A DNA stretch of 64,000 nucleotides from Gammaproteobacteria bacterium (lineage in GTDB: Bacteria; Pseudomonadota; Gammaproteobacteria; 21-64-14). The DNA is taken from the NCBI GenBank assembly GCA_027013145.1, contig JALUXX010000029.1, positions 1-64,000 of the forward strand, given 5' to 3'. The notes beneath the pieces were generated by a model. It was not told where the DNA came from and searched no databases. It worked only from the letters and a program-made list of their open reading frames with translations. Both the position numbers and the translations under genes were made by a program. This document shows, piece after piece, positions 1-12,260 of this stretch. Position 1 is the first letter of the stretch. Each line of letters begins with the position of its first letter.

Positions 1-182
1 TCATCGTGGCCAGAGAACCCCTCGCGGGTCCTCACCAACAGGCCGAATATACGGACGCAACCTGTCCCTGCCATCGACCCGCTCACGGCCTTGCAAAATG
101 GGAGGAGACCATATACGGGCTACATCGCTACATCGCTACGGCGGGCTGGGAAAACGACCCGGCGACCACGCGCCACGCCATC

Positions 183-275
183 GTAGCCCGGATGAAGGCC
201 GCAGGCCGCAATCCGGGGAATCACGGCGCCGGAGAAAACTCCATCCCGGATTGCGCTTCGCTCCATCCGGGCTAC
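183..275. repeat. Inverted pair of GTAG-type REP-like palindromes (BIME-like)
   Basis: gtagcccggatgaag...aatccgggg facing tcccggattgcgcttcgctccatccgggctac, downstream of ligA. Confidence 0.7.
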
Positions 276-322
276 ATTGCCGTGGCTCGGTTCAGGCCGC
301 AGGAAGAAATGGGGGGCGCGGC

Positions 323-3144
<2,822 letters not shown>

Positions 3145-3283
3145 TCGAGGTTCCGGGGTCCGACGCGGGAGCGTCGGCACGGTCGTAGACGCGGCCGGCA
3201 GGCCGTCAGCGCGTAGGATACCGGCGCGGAACCCCACGTGAAAGCGGGTCGCCCCGGGGCGTTCCCCCCGCCCCTACATCAAC

Positions 3284-3324
3284 CCCTTACCCCCTCGGGT
3301 CGGTGACAACTGCGTCTCATTCGC
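3284..3324 (-). repeat. Left copy of ~42 bp inverted repeat bounding the zipA-smc insertion
   Basis: Reverse complement GCGAATGAGACGCAGTTGTCACCGACCCGAGGGGGTAAG matches 8167-8208. Confidence 0.75.
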
Positions 3325-3511
3325 ATCGCGGCCGGCAGGGGCGAGACGGACCAAAGGGGGGACCGCGGACCGGCACGCCCCTGATCGCGTGTTCGGTGTG
3401 ACGAGCCGGTCCGAGTCGACCGCTCGCGCCCGCCTTCGACAGGGGGTCCGCAACACACCTGGACCAAGGACCCGCACCAAGGCCCAACCCGCCGGGTACG
3501 GCTCCCCGAAT

Positions 3512-4270
3512 TCAGTGTGCGCTGCGTGCGACCGGCTTGCGCGCGGGCGCGCCGCGCGGCGTATCGGCCTGCCGTCCGCCGACCGCCACCCAGGGCCAAT
3601 TGAACCTGCGATCGGCGTTCTTCGGGAACTCCATCCTGCCAACCACCCGGTTGCCGAGTTGCAGTATCGGCTCGAGCGCCGCGATCTCTTTCTTGTCGGG
3701 CCGGTAGGTGGTGAACTTCTGCTCGATCAGCTTCCTGTCCTTGTACCAGATCTGAAACACCCACTCGCCCGCAACCATCTCATAGTCGCGGTTGAAGCCG
3801 TATCCCGTATACGCGAGGACCTGGTTGCTGCGGACCTTCCGTTTGATCATGAATTCGGAGCCGGTGGAGATCGACCCGTCGGGTCGGATCATCTTGGGGT
3901 GTTTCAGCACCCGCCTCAGTTCGACATAGGCCGGCCGATCCGGGAAGTACCACAAACGGTATTGCAGATACATCTGCGCCCCTTTGATCAGCGGGATCCG
4001 CTCCGTGGACTCGACCTGCTGGATCACCGCTTTCGATATCGCCTTGCCGGTACTGGTGAGCGGGCTGTCGATGATCCCGTCGCTGCGCACCATCCGGTAG
4101 AGCCCGCGCCGGCTGACCTTCCCCTGTATGGGCTGCTTGAAAAGGCCCCGGTTTCCACCGGTATCCCCTGCCGCGGGGGGCGTCGATCCGCCACTGTGCC
4201 CTTGCTGCGGAGAATCGGCCTTACAGCCGGGCAGTGCCAGCAACATAGCTGCCAGAATCAAAAGTCGCAT
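3512..4270 (-). CDS. Lipoprotein, DUF3859-like
   Basis: Lipobox-like LLALPGC; GLYRMVRSDG...YEMVAGEWVFQIWYKDRKLIEQKFTTY pattern resembles DUF3859. Confidence 0.6.
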   Translation of the reverse strand: MRLLILAAMLLALPGCKADSPQQGHSGGSTPPAAGDTGGNRGLFKQPIQGKVSRRGLYRMVRSDGIIDSPLTSTGKAISKAVIQQVESTERIPLIKGAQMYLQYRLWYFPDRPAYVELRRVLKHPKMIRPDGSISTGSEFMIKRKVRSNQVLAYTGYGFNRDYEMVAGEWVFQIWYKDRKLIEQKFTTYRPDKKEIAALEPILQLGNRVVGRMEFPKNADRRFNWPWVAVGGRQADTPRGAPARKPVARSAH

Positions 4271-4390
4271 ATACGGTCACCCACCCGAAGTCTCGGGACT
4301 CTTCGGCTCCGCGAGCCGCCCCACGGACCCCGCGGGGCGCGATCGACGGTCACGCCGACGTTCCCCCCCGATGTTTGGACGCAAAGAAGG

Positions 4391-4417
4391 CCCGGCGGAC
4401 AACCTTGTCCGCCGGGG
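4391..4417 (-). terminator. Strong hairpin downstream of the 4490-6187 gene, possible intrinsic terminator
   Basis: cccggcggacaa-cc-ttgtccgccgggg perfect stem; minus strand continues CCTTCTTTG (weak U tract). Confidence 0.45.
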
Positions 4418-4489
4418 CCGCTGACCACCGGGTCCCGCAGGCGCCGTTCCACATCACGCAGGCGCGGCGAATGGAACCGGGACGACGAT

Positions 4490-6187
4490 TTACTGTACGT
4501 ACGCCCTCTGAATGTGCATCAGCATACGCGGGTCGAGCGTCTCGACCGCACCCACCGGGAGCTTGCTGGTTTTCCCGTCGGAGAGAAAGTCGAACTGGGC
4601 GATCGGCAACGCGCATCCCGCATTGTGGCCGCCCGGCAGGAAGCTCTCGCCCTCATGGCCTGCGGCGTCCGGCGCTCCGTCACACTTGCCGCTGCCGTCG
4701 CCGTTCAAGGCACCGCCGTCCCAATGGCCCCGATCGATGCGGTATTCATACACGGTGCCGCCGGGGCGGAAGCATGCATTGGCGGGATTGGCTCCCGGCC
4801 CCTTGCCTTTGCAGCCGGCATTGCCCGCAGAGACGGCCACATACAGGGTCTGCACGTCACAGGCATCGCCCGAATTGGTGCCGGTCAAGGCCCGCTCCTC
4901 GGCCTCGACAAACTTGCAACCCGGCCCCGACATGCGGTTGATGCTGATTCCGGCAATGATGTCTACGCCCGGATCCAGGGCGATCGTACCGGACTTATGG
5001 TTTTCGCCGGGCTTCACGATAAAGACGTGCTGGCGGAAAACGCTTGGATTGCAACCCGCTTCACCTTCGGTGCAGGCCTTCGAACGTCCACGGAAGGTCC
5101 CGAACAAGGTGCCATCCTCGGCCATCCGGATCGCCCGCAGGCTGTCCCGGCGATAGGGCGAGTTGAACCCCGTGTCCTTGTCCGGCGCACCGTTTCCGGT
5201 GGTGTCGAGCAGATCGATGACGCGGATGATCTTGGCGCGGTTCTTCTTCTTGTTGAGCTCAAAAGGCTCGTCAGCCTCGAACGGGACGTTTGCACCTACA
5301 CCGCGGCTGTGCTTGTCGATACCGGCCTTCCAGTCGATCACGAAAACGGCGGCGCCGTGAAACATGCTGACGAACAGACCTTCGGAGGTGAACAATACGC
5401 CCGCCGGACAGTTCCACCGCGGGTCGTTCCGGTACCGCCCCCGCTTGGGGATACTGTATTCGTCGATCGCGGCGAGGGAATTCTGGTCGATCACGAGCAC
5501 CCGACCGTTTCGGCCCCGCTCCGGCGTGCCATACACCGGCGGAAAAAACAGGTTGGACGCGTTACCGGAGGGATGCGTGTGTCCGCTCGGACTGACCGAA
5601 TCGGAGTTGGGCGCGTTGAAGAAGTTGGCGTCACACACCGTTTGCGCGATGTTGCCGTTCGGCATGAAGCCGTTCCCCAGTATCCGCGGCACAAAACCGA
5701 AATTCCCGCCATGCGGAGACGGCGAGGTGGGCCAGACCGGGTTGGTCTTGATGGGGTCTCCGTCCCGGAAGAATTCGATCAGCGCGTGCTGGGCCGCGCT
5801 GGTCAGATAAGCATGCCCGTTCTCGCCGCCGGAGACGTTCCCCGTGGGTTTCCAGGGGGCGCTGCCGTCGCCGAACGGGCCGTCGGTGGTCCCGTTGCCG
5901 ATCGAGCAGGTGACGTGCGGGGGGCAGATAGGAGTGCCGACGTTGGCGGGTCTGAATGGATTGTCGACCGTAATGCCCCGCAAACCGGTCGTGGTGTTCA
6001 TCTCGAGCAGACGGCCGGGACCGGGTATGTTAGAGAACGGCGCGTTCTGGGAATCGGCCACCATGAAGTTGGATTCCAGGCAGACCGGCGTGCCGACCGG
6101 TGAATCGGCCGGATCCGCAACGGCGCCGCCGGCAAGCATCGAGATACCCGCGGCCAACGCGGTCGCGGTCCGTTTGTGTTTATGCAT
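4490..6187 (-). CDS. Secreted Cys-rich protein of unknown function, possibly beta-propeller/NHL-like
   Basis: RBS GGAGGGAGATTCTC before ATG; signal peptide MHKHKRTATALAAGISMLAGGAVA; many Cys residues. Confidence 0.6.
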   Translation of the reverse strand: MHKHKRTATALAAGISMLAGGAVADPADSPVGTPVCLESNFMVADSQNAPFSNIPGPGRLLEMNTTTGLRGITVDNPFRPANVGTPICPPHVTCSIGNGTTDGPFGDGSAPWKPTGNVSGGENGHAYLTSAAQHALIEFFRDGDPIKTNPVWPTSPSPHGGNFGFVPRILGNGFMPNGNIAQTVCDANFFNAPNSDSVSPSGHTHPSGNASNLFFPPVYGTPERGRNGRVLVIDQNSLAAIDEYSIPKRGRYRNDPRWNCPAGVLFTSEGLFVSMFHGAAVFVIDWKAGIDKHSRGVGANVPFEADEPFELNKKKNRAKIIRVIDLLDTTGNGAPDKDTGFNSPYRRDSLRAIRMAEDGTLFGTFRGRSKACTEGEAGCNPSVFRQHVFIVKPGENHKSGTIALDPGVDIIAGISINRMSGPGCKFVEAEERALTGTNSGDACDVQTLYVAVSAGNAGCKGKGPGANPANACFRPGGTVYEYRIDRGHWDGGALNGDGSGKCDGAPDAAGHEGESFLPGGHNAGCALPIAQFDFLSDGKTSKLPVGAVETLDPRMLMHIQRAYVQ

Positions 6188-6766
6188 GAGAATCTCCCTC
6201 CTGAATCGCGTATATATGAAGTCGGCCTCGTTCCGGCCGCGGCCCCCGACGCACCCGAAATGCGCAACAATCCCCTTCCCCTGGACATCGGCGACGGATG
6301 GGAGCGCACCGCGCCCGGGCGTTACCAACCCCGCACCTCCTGCTGCCTGAGTAGTGGTCTCGGACCGGCGATTTATTCCCGGCCGCGGCGGACCGCGGGA
6401 TACACGCGGATACCCGGGCCTCGACGGGCCGCTTGAAGGCCGGCCCGACCGCAGGTCATCGACTCCTCTTCGACGACCTCGCCGGCTGGAACCCAAGAGG
6501 ATCGGCTGCGCGTGCGCAAACGGCTTGGGACCGCCGGAATTGCGACTCAATGCGTAACGGGGACCGGGAGACCGGCGCGAGCGCACGGCGACGAGCGAGA
6601 GCAGGCGCCTTAAGCGCGCAATCGACGTTTCCGTCCGCCGGGAAGGCCAAGGCTCGCGCCCACCCGGCCGGCGTCGGCGGCAAGGAACGTCAAGAAGGGG
6701 ATCTTTCCGGAACGCCGCCTCCCGGGCGCGTCTGTCCAGGCGGCATACCGGAACGAGACATGGCTT

Positions 6767-7102
6767 CTAGTCGCACACCTCCGACCCGCACTTCTGCAGG
6801 GTCCGGATGTGGTACACGGATTCGACCGGGAGCACGGCGACGATCCCGTCGCCGTCCATACCGGTATGGGCGGCATGCATGATTGCCGTGGCGATCTCCT
6901 CGGCGCGCGCCCGGCCGATGTACACCTCGATGCGTACGTGACTGACCAGCCAGTCCTTCGAGAAAAAGTTCGCGTAATGCCCGTAGCCTTTCACCTGCGT
7001 CACGCTGACTCCCGGAACACCCAGCTCCCGTAGCCGCTCCTCCACCTTTTCCAAGGCACCTTTCTGAATGATCGCCGTAATCTTGCGGAAGTTCATCGCC
7101 AC
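6767..7102 (-). CDS. PII-family protein with shortened T-loop
   Basis: FRKITAIIQKGALEKVEERLRELGVPGVSVTQVKGYG....DGDGIVAVLPVESVYHIRT; lacks the GlnB Tyr51 region. Confidence 0.85.
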   Translation of the reverse strand: MAMNFRKITAIIQKGALEKVEERLRELGVPGVSVTQVKGYGHYANFFSKDWLVSHVRIEVYIGRARAEEIATAIMHAAHTGMDGDGIVAVLPVESVYHIRTLQKCGSEVCD

Positions 7103-7127
7103 CTCCTGCCGTCAGGATCGGCGAGTC

Positions 7128-7382
7128 TCAACGCTCGAGCTCGGCACGGCGGCGGCGGAACTCCGCCTCGTCGATCTCTCCCCGTGCAAACCGCCGTTCC
7201 AGTATCACCCGGGGATCATCGCCGACCGCCGGCGGTGGCGGGTCGCGCCGACCCGCCGAGACGCTTCGAAGGAGCCACACCACGACACCGATCAGCACGA
7301 TCCAGAAGATCCACATCACCGGCCCTCCGAACCACATCCCGCCGCCGCTTCCCCACATGTCCGCGCCCCCGTCTGCAGTCAC
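7128..7382 (-). CDS. SHOCT domain membrane protein
   Basis: One TM plus C-terminal DPRVILERRFARGEIDEAEFRRRRAEL. Confidence 0.8.
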   Translation of the reverse strand: MTADGGADMWGSGGGMWFGGPVMWIFWIVLIGVVVWLLRSVSAGRRDPPPPAVGDDPRVILERRFARGEIDEAEFRRRRAELER

Positions 7383-7607
7383 CCTGAATCCCGTTCCACC
7401 GGATCCAAGGTCAGTTTAGAACCTGCACCCCGGTGTCAGGTCAAGCCTCGCGGCGCCCGCGGACGCGCCGCAGACCCCGGCGCGTCGCATTCGCGGTCGT
7501 GGCGCACCGCGGGCGCGGCCGACAACGCGTCGGAGCGCACGCACGGGGTACGCCCGATCCGCCCGGAACGACGACACCCGCGCCGGGAAACCGGAAAACG
7601 ATTCGCG

Positions 7608-8036
7608 CTAACCGCTGATGTAATGCTCGAGCTGCTCGATGACGTGCTGCTGTTCGTCGATGATGGCCTTGACGAGATCCCCGATGGAGATCAGGCCGAC
7701 GACCCCACCGTCTTCGATTACCGGCAGATGCCTCACGCGCCGCTCCGTGATCACCGCCATACATTGGTCCAGCGTCTGATCCGGATTCGTACAGACCACA
7801 CGGCGGGTCATGATGTCCCGTACCGGGAGATCCTTGGAACTGTGCCCCTTGAGGATCACCTTGCGGGCATAATCCCGTTCCGAGATCAGGCCGACGGGCT
7901 TGCCATCCTGCATCACCAGCAGGGCGCCGATATCCCGGTCCGCCATAAGCCCGAGCGCCTCGTAGACCGAGGCGTCCGGCCCGATGGTCCAGACCCGGTC
8001 ACCTTTCGTCTGGAGCAGTTCCCGCACCGTCTTCAT
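7608..8036 (-). CDS. Tandem CBS domain protein
   Basis: TIGPDASVYEALGLMADRDIGALLV...GLISERDYARKV; second CBS ...RRVRHLPVIEDGGVVGLISIGDLVK. Confidence 0.9.
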   Translation of the reverse strand: MKTVRELLQTKGDRVWTIGPDASVYEALGLMADRDIGALLVMQDGKPVGLISERDYARKVILKGHSSKDLPVRDIMTRRVVCTNPDQTLDQCMAVITERRVRHLPVIEDGGVVGLISIGDLVKAIIDEQQHVIEQLEHYISG

Positions 8037-8130
8037 GGCCCGCCCCCTTCCGCGAACGCTCGCGGATCGTTGCGCTTACATAAAATTATAGTTGGGGCGC
8101 CTGAGAACGTTTCTTATTCGTATTCGTGCG

Positions 8131-8153
8131 CTGGATCCACCGGTTGGATCCAG
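8131..8153. other. Perfect inverted repeat between smc and the CBS gene
   Basis: ctggatcca-ccggt-tggatccag, 9 bp arms. Confidence 0.55.
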
Positions 8154-8166
8154 CCCGGCTCGAAAC

Positions 8167-8208
8167 GCGAATGAGACGCGTTTGTCACCGACCCGGGAAG
8201 GTAAGTGG
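8167..8208 (+). repeat. Right copy of ~42 bp inverted repeat bounding the zipA-smc insertion
   Basis: GCGAATGAGACGCGTTTGTCACCGACCCGGGAAGGTAAG matches reverse complement of 3284-3324. Confidence 0.75.
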
Positions 8209-8217
8209 CGGGAAAGG

Positions 8218-11200
8218 TTAGCCGGCGGCGGCCATGCGCACGGCCTGGTCGATGTCGACGGCGACGAGGCGGGAGACGCCGGGTTCGTTCATCGTCACCC
8301 CGGTGAGCTGGTTGGCCATCTCCATGGTCACTTTGTTGTGGGTGATGAAGACGAACTGGACGCGCTCGGACATCTCCCGCACGAGGTCGCAGAAGCGCCC
8401 GACGTTGGTGTCGTCGAGCGGGGCGTCGACCTCGTCGAGCATGCAGAAGGGGGCGGGGTTGAGTTCGAAGATCGCGAACACCAGCGCCACCGCCGTGAGC
8501 GCCTTCTCGCCCCCGGAGAGCAGGTGGATGTTGGTCACGCGCTTGCCCGGCGGGCGCGCGAGCACCGCGACCCCGGCGTCGAGCACCTCCTCGCCGGTCA
8601 TCTCCATGTAGGCGTGGCCGCCGCCGAACAGGCGCGGGAAGGTCTGCTGCAGCACGGTGTTGACCCGATCGAACGTGTCCTTGAACAGCGCCCGGGTCTC
8701 GCGGTCGATCTTGCGGATGGCGTTCTCGAGCGTCGTGACCGCCTCGGTGAGGTCCTCGTGCTGGGCGTCGAGGTAGCGCTTGCGCTCCTGCTCCTGTTCG
8801 AACTCCTCGATCGCGGCGAGATTGATCGCCCCCAGACGCTGGATGCGCTGTTCCACCGCCGCGACCTGCTCCGCCCAGGCCTCGGGATCCGCATCGGCCG
8901 CGAGGGCCCTGTCCAGCTCCTCGAACCCGGCGCCGGTCTCGGCGAGTTGCTCCTCCAGGGACTGGCGCCGCACCTTCAGCTCCTGCAGCGCGAGCCGCTC
9001 GCCCTCGACCGCCCCGCGCGCGGCCTCGATGCGCCCCTCGATCTGCACCCGCTCCTGCTCCTGGCCCCGCAGCGTCTCGTCGATCGCCTCGACCGCCCGC
9101 CGCGCATCGGCCAGTTCCGCCTCGACGCCGCTGCGCCGCTCGAGCAACACCGCCAGCTCGCGTTCCAGCTCCTCCAGCGGGGCGACGCCCTCGGCGAGCG
9201 CGTGCTCGAGCCGCGCACGACGCTCGGCGAAGCCCGCGAGCTGCTGCTCCATGCGCCCGAGGTTCTGCCCGGTGGCCGCGCGCGCGCTGCGCTGCGCCTC
9301 GACCTGCAGCGCCAACTCGTGTCCCGCCTCGCGGTCGCTGCGCGCCCGCTCGCGCGCGGCCTGCCGCTCGTCCCGCAGGCGCTCGCGCTCCTCCGTCAGG
9401 GCCGCGCGCTCGGTCTCCAGCCGCGCCGAGGCCTCGAGCGCCGCCTCGAGACGCCCGCGCGCGGCACCGATCTCGCCCTCGCCGTCGGCCACGCGCGCCT
9501 CCAGTTCGGCGCTCTCGCGCTCGGCGGCGGCGGCCCGTTCGCGGCGCTGCTCGAGCCGCGCCCGGCGGGTATCGTGTTCGGCCCGCACCTCGCTGTGACG
9601 CTGATGCAGCCGGTTGACCTCGGCCTGCAACCGCTCGCGCCGGTCCTCGGCCTCGTGCAGGTCCGCACGCAGGCCGTCGAGGGCATCCTGGGCGCGCGCG
9701 ATCTCCTGTGATTCCCGTTGAATTACGTCCTGTAACTCATTGATCTCTCGTCCACGCAACAGCACACCCGTGTGGCCGGAGTCGCCGCGCGCGACGCGTA
9801 CCCAGCCGGTTCCGAGCCAGAGCCCTTCCGGCGTGACCACCGACTCGCCGGGGGCGAGCCGCGCGCGGATCGCCAGCGCCGCGCTGAGGTCCGCGGCCGC
9901 ATGGATGCCCGCGAACAGCGCCCCGACCGGCCACGGCGCGCGCACCTTGTCGGCGAGGGCGGGCGCATCCGCGTCCGCCCCGCCCGGGCCGTCGCCCAAC
10001 CGTTCGGGATCGATCAGGGTGAGCGTGCCCGCATCGAGCTGCACCAGCGCATCGAGTACGCCGTCGATGCCGGGCCGGCATACCGCCTCGAGGTGACGCC
10101 CCAACACCGCCTCGACCGCCCGTTCCCAACCCGGTTCGACCTCGAGCTGCTGCGCCAGCCGCGGGGCCTGCGCCAGACCCTGTGCCTGCAACCATCCGGC
10201 GACGCTCTCCTCGCCCGCGCCGAGGGCGTCCTGCTGCAGCGCCTCCAGCGAGGCCAACCGCCCGCGCCGCGCCTGCAGCTGCGCGCGCCCCTCGTCGAGT
10301 GCGGCCACCTCGGCCGCGATGCGCCGGCGCAATTCGCCGATCTCCCCCAGGGCCGCATCGAGCTCGGCCTGGCGTTGCGCGGTATCGCGTGCGAGCGCCT
10401 CGCCCTCGCGCGCGAGTGCCTCCAGTTCGCCCTCCTCGGGCGCGGCATCGCCGAGCGCGGCGCGCTCCTCACCCAGGCGCCCGATGCGCTCGCGCAGCCG
10501 CAACACCTCGCGCTCGAGATGGTCGATACGCGTGCGCTCGACCTGCGCCGTGCGCGGGGGCTCGGCGGCGCGCTCGGTAAACGCCTCCCAGCGGCCCTCC
10601 CAGTCGCGCATCGCCTCCTCGACCCGCGCCAGCTCCCCCGCCGACGCCTCCGCCGCGGCCTGCAGGCGTTCGAGTTCGGGCTCCTTCGCCGCGAGCGAGG
10701 ATTCCAGCTCCGCCAGGTGTTCCCGGTCACGGGCGATGTGGGCCTCGATCCCGGCCACCGCCGCGCCGACCTCCTGCAGCTCCCCTTCCTGGCGCCGGCG
10801 CTGGTCGCGCGCATATTGGATCGACTGTTCCACGCGCGAGAGGTCCGCGCCGAGGTGGTAGAACCTCCCCTGGACCTCGTTGAACGTCTCGTTGGCCTCG
10901 ACCTGGCGTTCGCGGCCGCGCTCCATCTCCGCCTCGAGCGCGCGCAGATCGGCCGTGGCCGCCTCGAGTGCGGTCTCGCGCTCGCGCAAGCGCACGCGCA
11001 CCGCCTCGGCCTCGCGATCGAGTGCGCGCAGACGCAACACCAAGTGCTCGGCCTGCAGCCGGCGTTGCTCCTCCTTCAGTTCGCGGTAGCGTTCGGCGGC
11101 CCGCGCCTGGCGCTGGAGTCGATCAAGTTGTTTCGCAATTTCATCTCGCAAGTCGTTTAATCTGGACAAGTTTTCTCGCGTATGGCGAAGGCGGTTCTCG

Positions 11201-11739
11201 GCTTCGCGCCGGCGCTCCTTGTACTTGGAGATCCCGGCCGCCTCCTCGAGGAACACACGCAACTCGTCGGGCTTGGCGTCGATCAGGCGCGAGATCATGC
11301 CCTGCTCGATGATCGCGTAGGAACGCGGCCCGAGCCCGGTGCCGAGGAAGATGTCGGTGATGTCGCGACGCCGGCAGCGGGTCCCGTTGAGGAAGTAGGT
11401 GGACTGCCCGTCGCGGGCGACCTGGCGGCGGATCGAGATCTCCGCGTAGCTCGCATACTGCCCGCCGAGACTCCCGTCGCTGTTGTCGAAGACCAGTTCC
11501 ACCGAGGCCTGCCCGACCGGCTTGCGGGCGGTGGATCCGGTGAAAATGACGTCCGCCATGGATTCCCCGCGCAGGCTCTTGGCCGAACTCTCGCCCATCA
11601 CCCAGCGCACCGCGTCGATGACGTTCGACTTGCCGCAGCCGTTGGGCCCGACGATACCGACGAGGCTGCTGGGAACCGGGATGGTGGTGGGATCGACGAA
11701 CGACTTGAATCCTGCGAGCTTGATCTTGAGCAGGCGCAT
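8218..11739 (-). CDS. smc: Chromosome segregation protein SMC
   Basis: MRLLKIKLAGFKSFVDPTTI, GIVGPNGCGKSNVIDAVRWVMGE, long coiled coils, LSGGEKALTAVALVFAI. Confidence 0.97.
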   Translation of the reverse strand: MRLLKIKLAGFKSFVDPTTIPVPSSLVGIVGPNGCGKSNVIDAVRWVMGESSAKSLRGESMADVIFTGSTARKPVGQASVELVFDNSDGSLGGQYASYAEISIRRQVARDGQSTYFLNGTRCRRRDITDIFLGTGLGPRSYAIIEQGMISRLIDAKPDELRVFLEEAAGISKYKERRREAENRLRHTRENLSRLNDLRDEIAKQLDRLQRQARAAERYRELKEEQRRLQAEHLVLRLRALDREAEAVRVRLRERETALEAATADLRALEAEMERGRERQVEANETFNEVQGRFYHLGADLSRVEQSIQYARDQRRRQEGELQEVGAAVAGIEAHIARDREHLAELESSLAAKEPELERLQAAAEASAGELARVEEAMRDWEGRWEAFTERAAEPPRTAQVERTRIDHLEREVLRLRERIGRLGEERAALGDAAPEEGELEALAREGEALARDTAQRQAELDAALGEIGELRRRIAAEVAALDEGRAQLQARRGRLASLEALQQDALGAGEESVAGWLQAQGLAQAPRLAQQLEVEPGWERAVEAVLGRHLEAVCRPGIDGVLDALVQLDAGTLTLIDPERLGDGPGGADADAPALADKVRAPWPVGALFAGIHAAADLSAALAIRARLAPGESVVTPEGLWLGTGWVRVARGDSGHTGVLLRGREINELQDVIQRESQEIARAQDALDGLRADLHEAEDRRERLQAEVNRLHQRHSEVRAEHDTRRARLEQRRERAAAAERESAELEARVADGEGEIGAARGRLEAALEASARLETERAALTEERERLRDERQAARERARSDREAGHELALQVEAQRSARAATGQNLGRMEQQLAGFAERRARLEHALAEGVAPLEELERELAVLLERRSGVEAELADARRAVEAIDETLRGQEQERVQIEGRIEAARGAVEGERLALQELKVRRQSLEEQLAETGAGFEELDRALAADADPEAWAEQVAAVEQRIQRLGAINLAAIEEFEQEQERKRYLDAQHEDLTEAVTTLENAIRKIDRETRALFKDTFDRVNTVLQQTFPRLFGGGHAYMEMTGEEVLDAGVAVLARPPGKRVTNIHLLSGGEKALTAVALVFAIFELNPAPFCMLDEVDAPLDDTNVGRFCDLVREMSERVQFVFITHNKVTMEMANQLTGVTMNEPGVSRLVAVDIDQAVRMAAAG

Positions 11740-11833
11740 GGACGGGTCGGTTTCTCGCGCTCGGGGGTTGGTGTAGAGTGGCGGCGTACATTATGCACGA
11801 CAACCGCGAGAAAGCGCACCACCGCCCGCCCGC

Positions 11834-12235
11834 ATGCCGACCCGCCCCAGCAAAGACCTGGAAACCTTCGACAATCCGAACCCGGAGCGGGACTACTTCA
11901 TCCACATCCGGGTCCCGGAGTTCACCTGCCTGTGCCCGAAGACCGGCCAGCCGGACTTCGCGGTCCTCTACCTCGACTACGTCCCCGACCGGCGCTGCAT
12001 CGAGCTGAAATCGCTCAAGCTCTACGTCTGGTCCTACCGCGACGAGGGCGCCTTCCACGAGGCGGTGACGAACCGGATCCTGGACGATCTCGTGGCGGCC
12101 TGCGACCCGCGCTACCTGCGCGTGCGCGCCGAGTTCAACGTCCGCGGGGGCATCTACACGACCGTGGCGGCCGAACACCGCCGCCCCGGCTGGCGGGCCC
12201 CGGCGCCGGTCCCCGCCGCCGACGCGGCCCGCTGA
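11834..12235 (+). CDS. queF: NADPH-dependent 7-cyano-7-deazaguanine reductase QueF
   Basis: [50 protein letters not shown]. Confidence 0.95.
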   Translation: MPTRPSKDLETFDNPNPERDYFIHIRVPEFTCLCPKTGQPDFAVLYLDYVPDRRCIELKSLKLYVWSYRDEGAFHEAVTNRILDDLVAACDPRYLRVRAEFNVRGGIYTTVAAEHRRPGWRAPAPVPAADAAR

Positions 12236-12260
12236 GCCGCACCGCAAGGGGCCCGGCGCG

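Noticed and set aside
3389-6103. 904 aa plus-strand ORF
   Set aside because: Antisense to the lipoprotein and Cys-rich secreted protein genes, which have signal peptides; the ATG/RBS of the latter is convincing.
8092-11160. Long plus-strand ORFs (539 and 462 aa) opposite smc
   Set aside because: Leu/Arg-rich shadow ORFs generated by the codon bias of SMC coiled coils.
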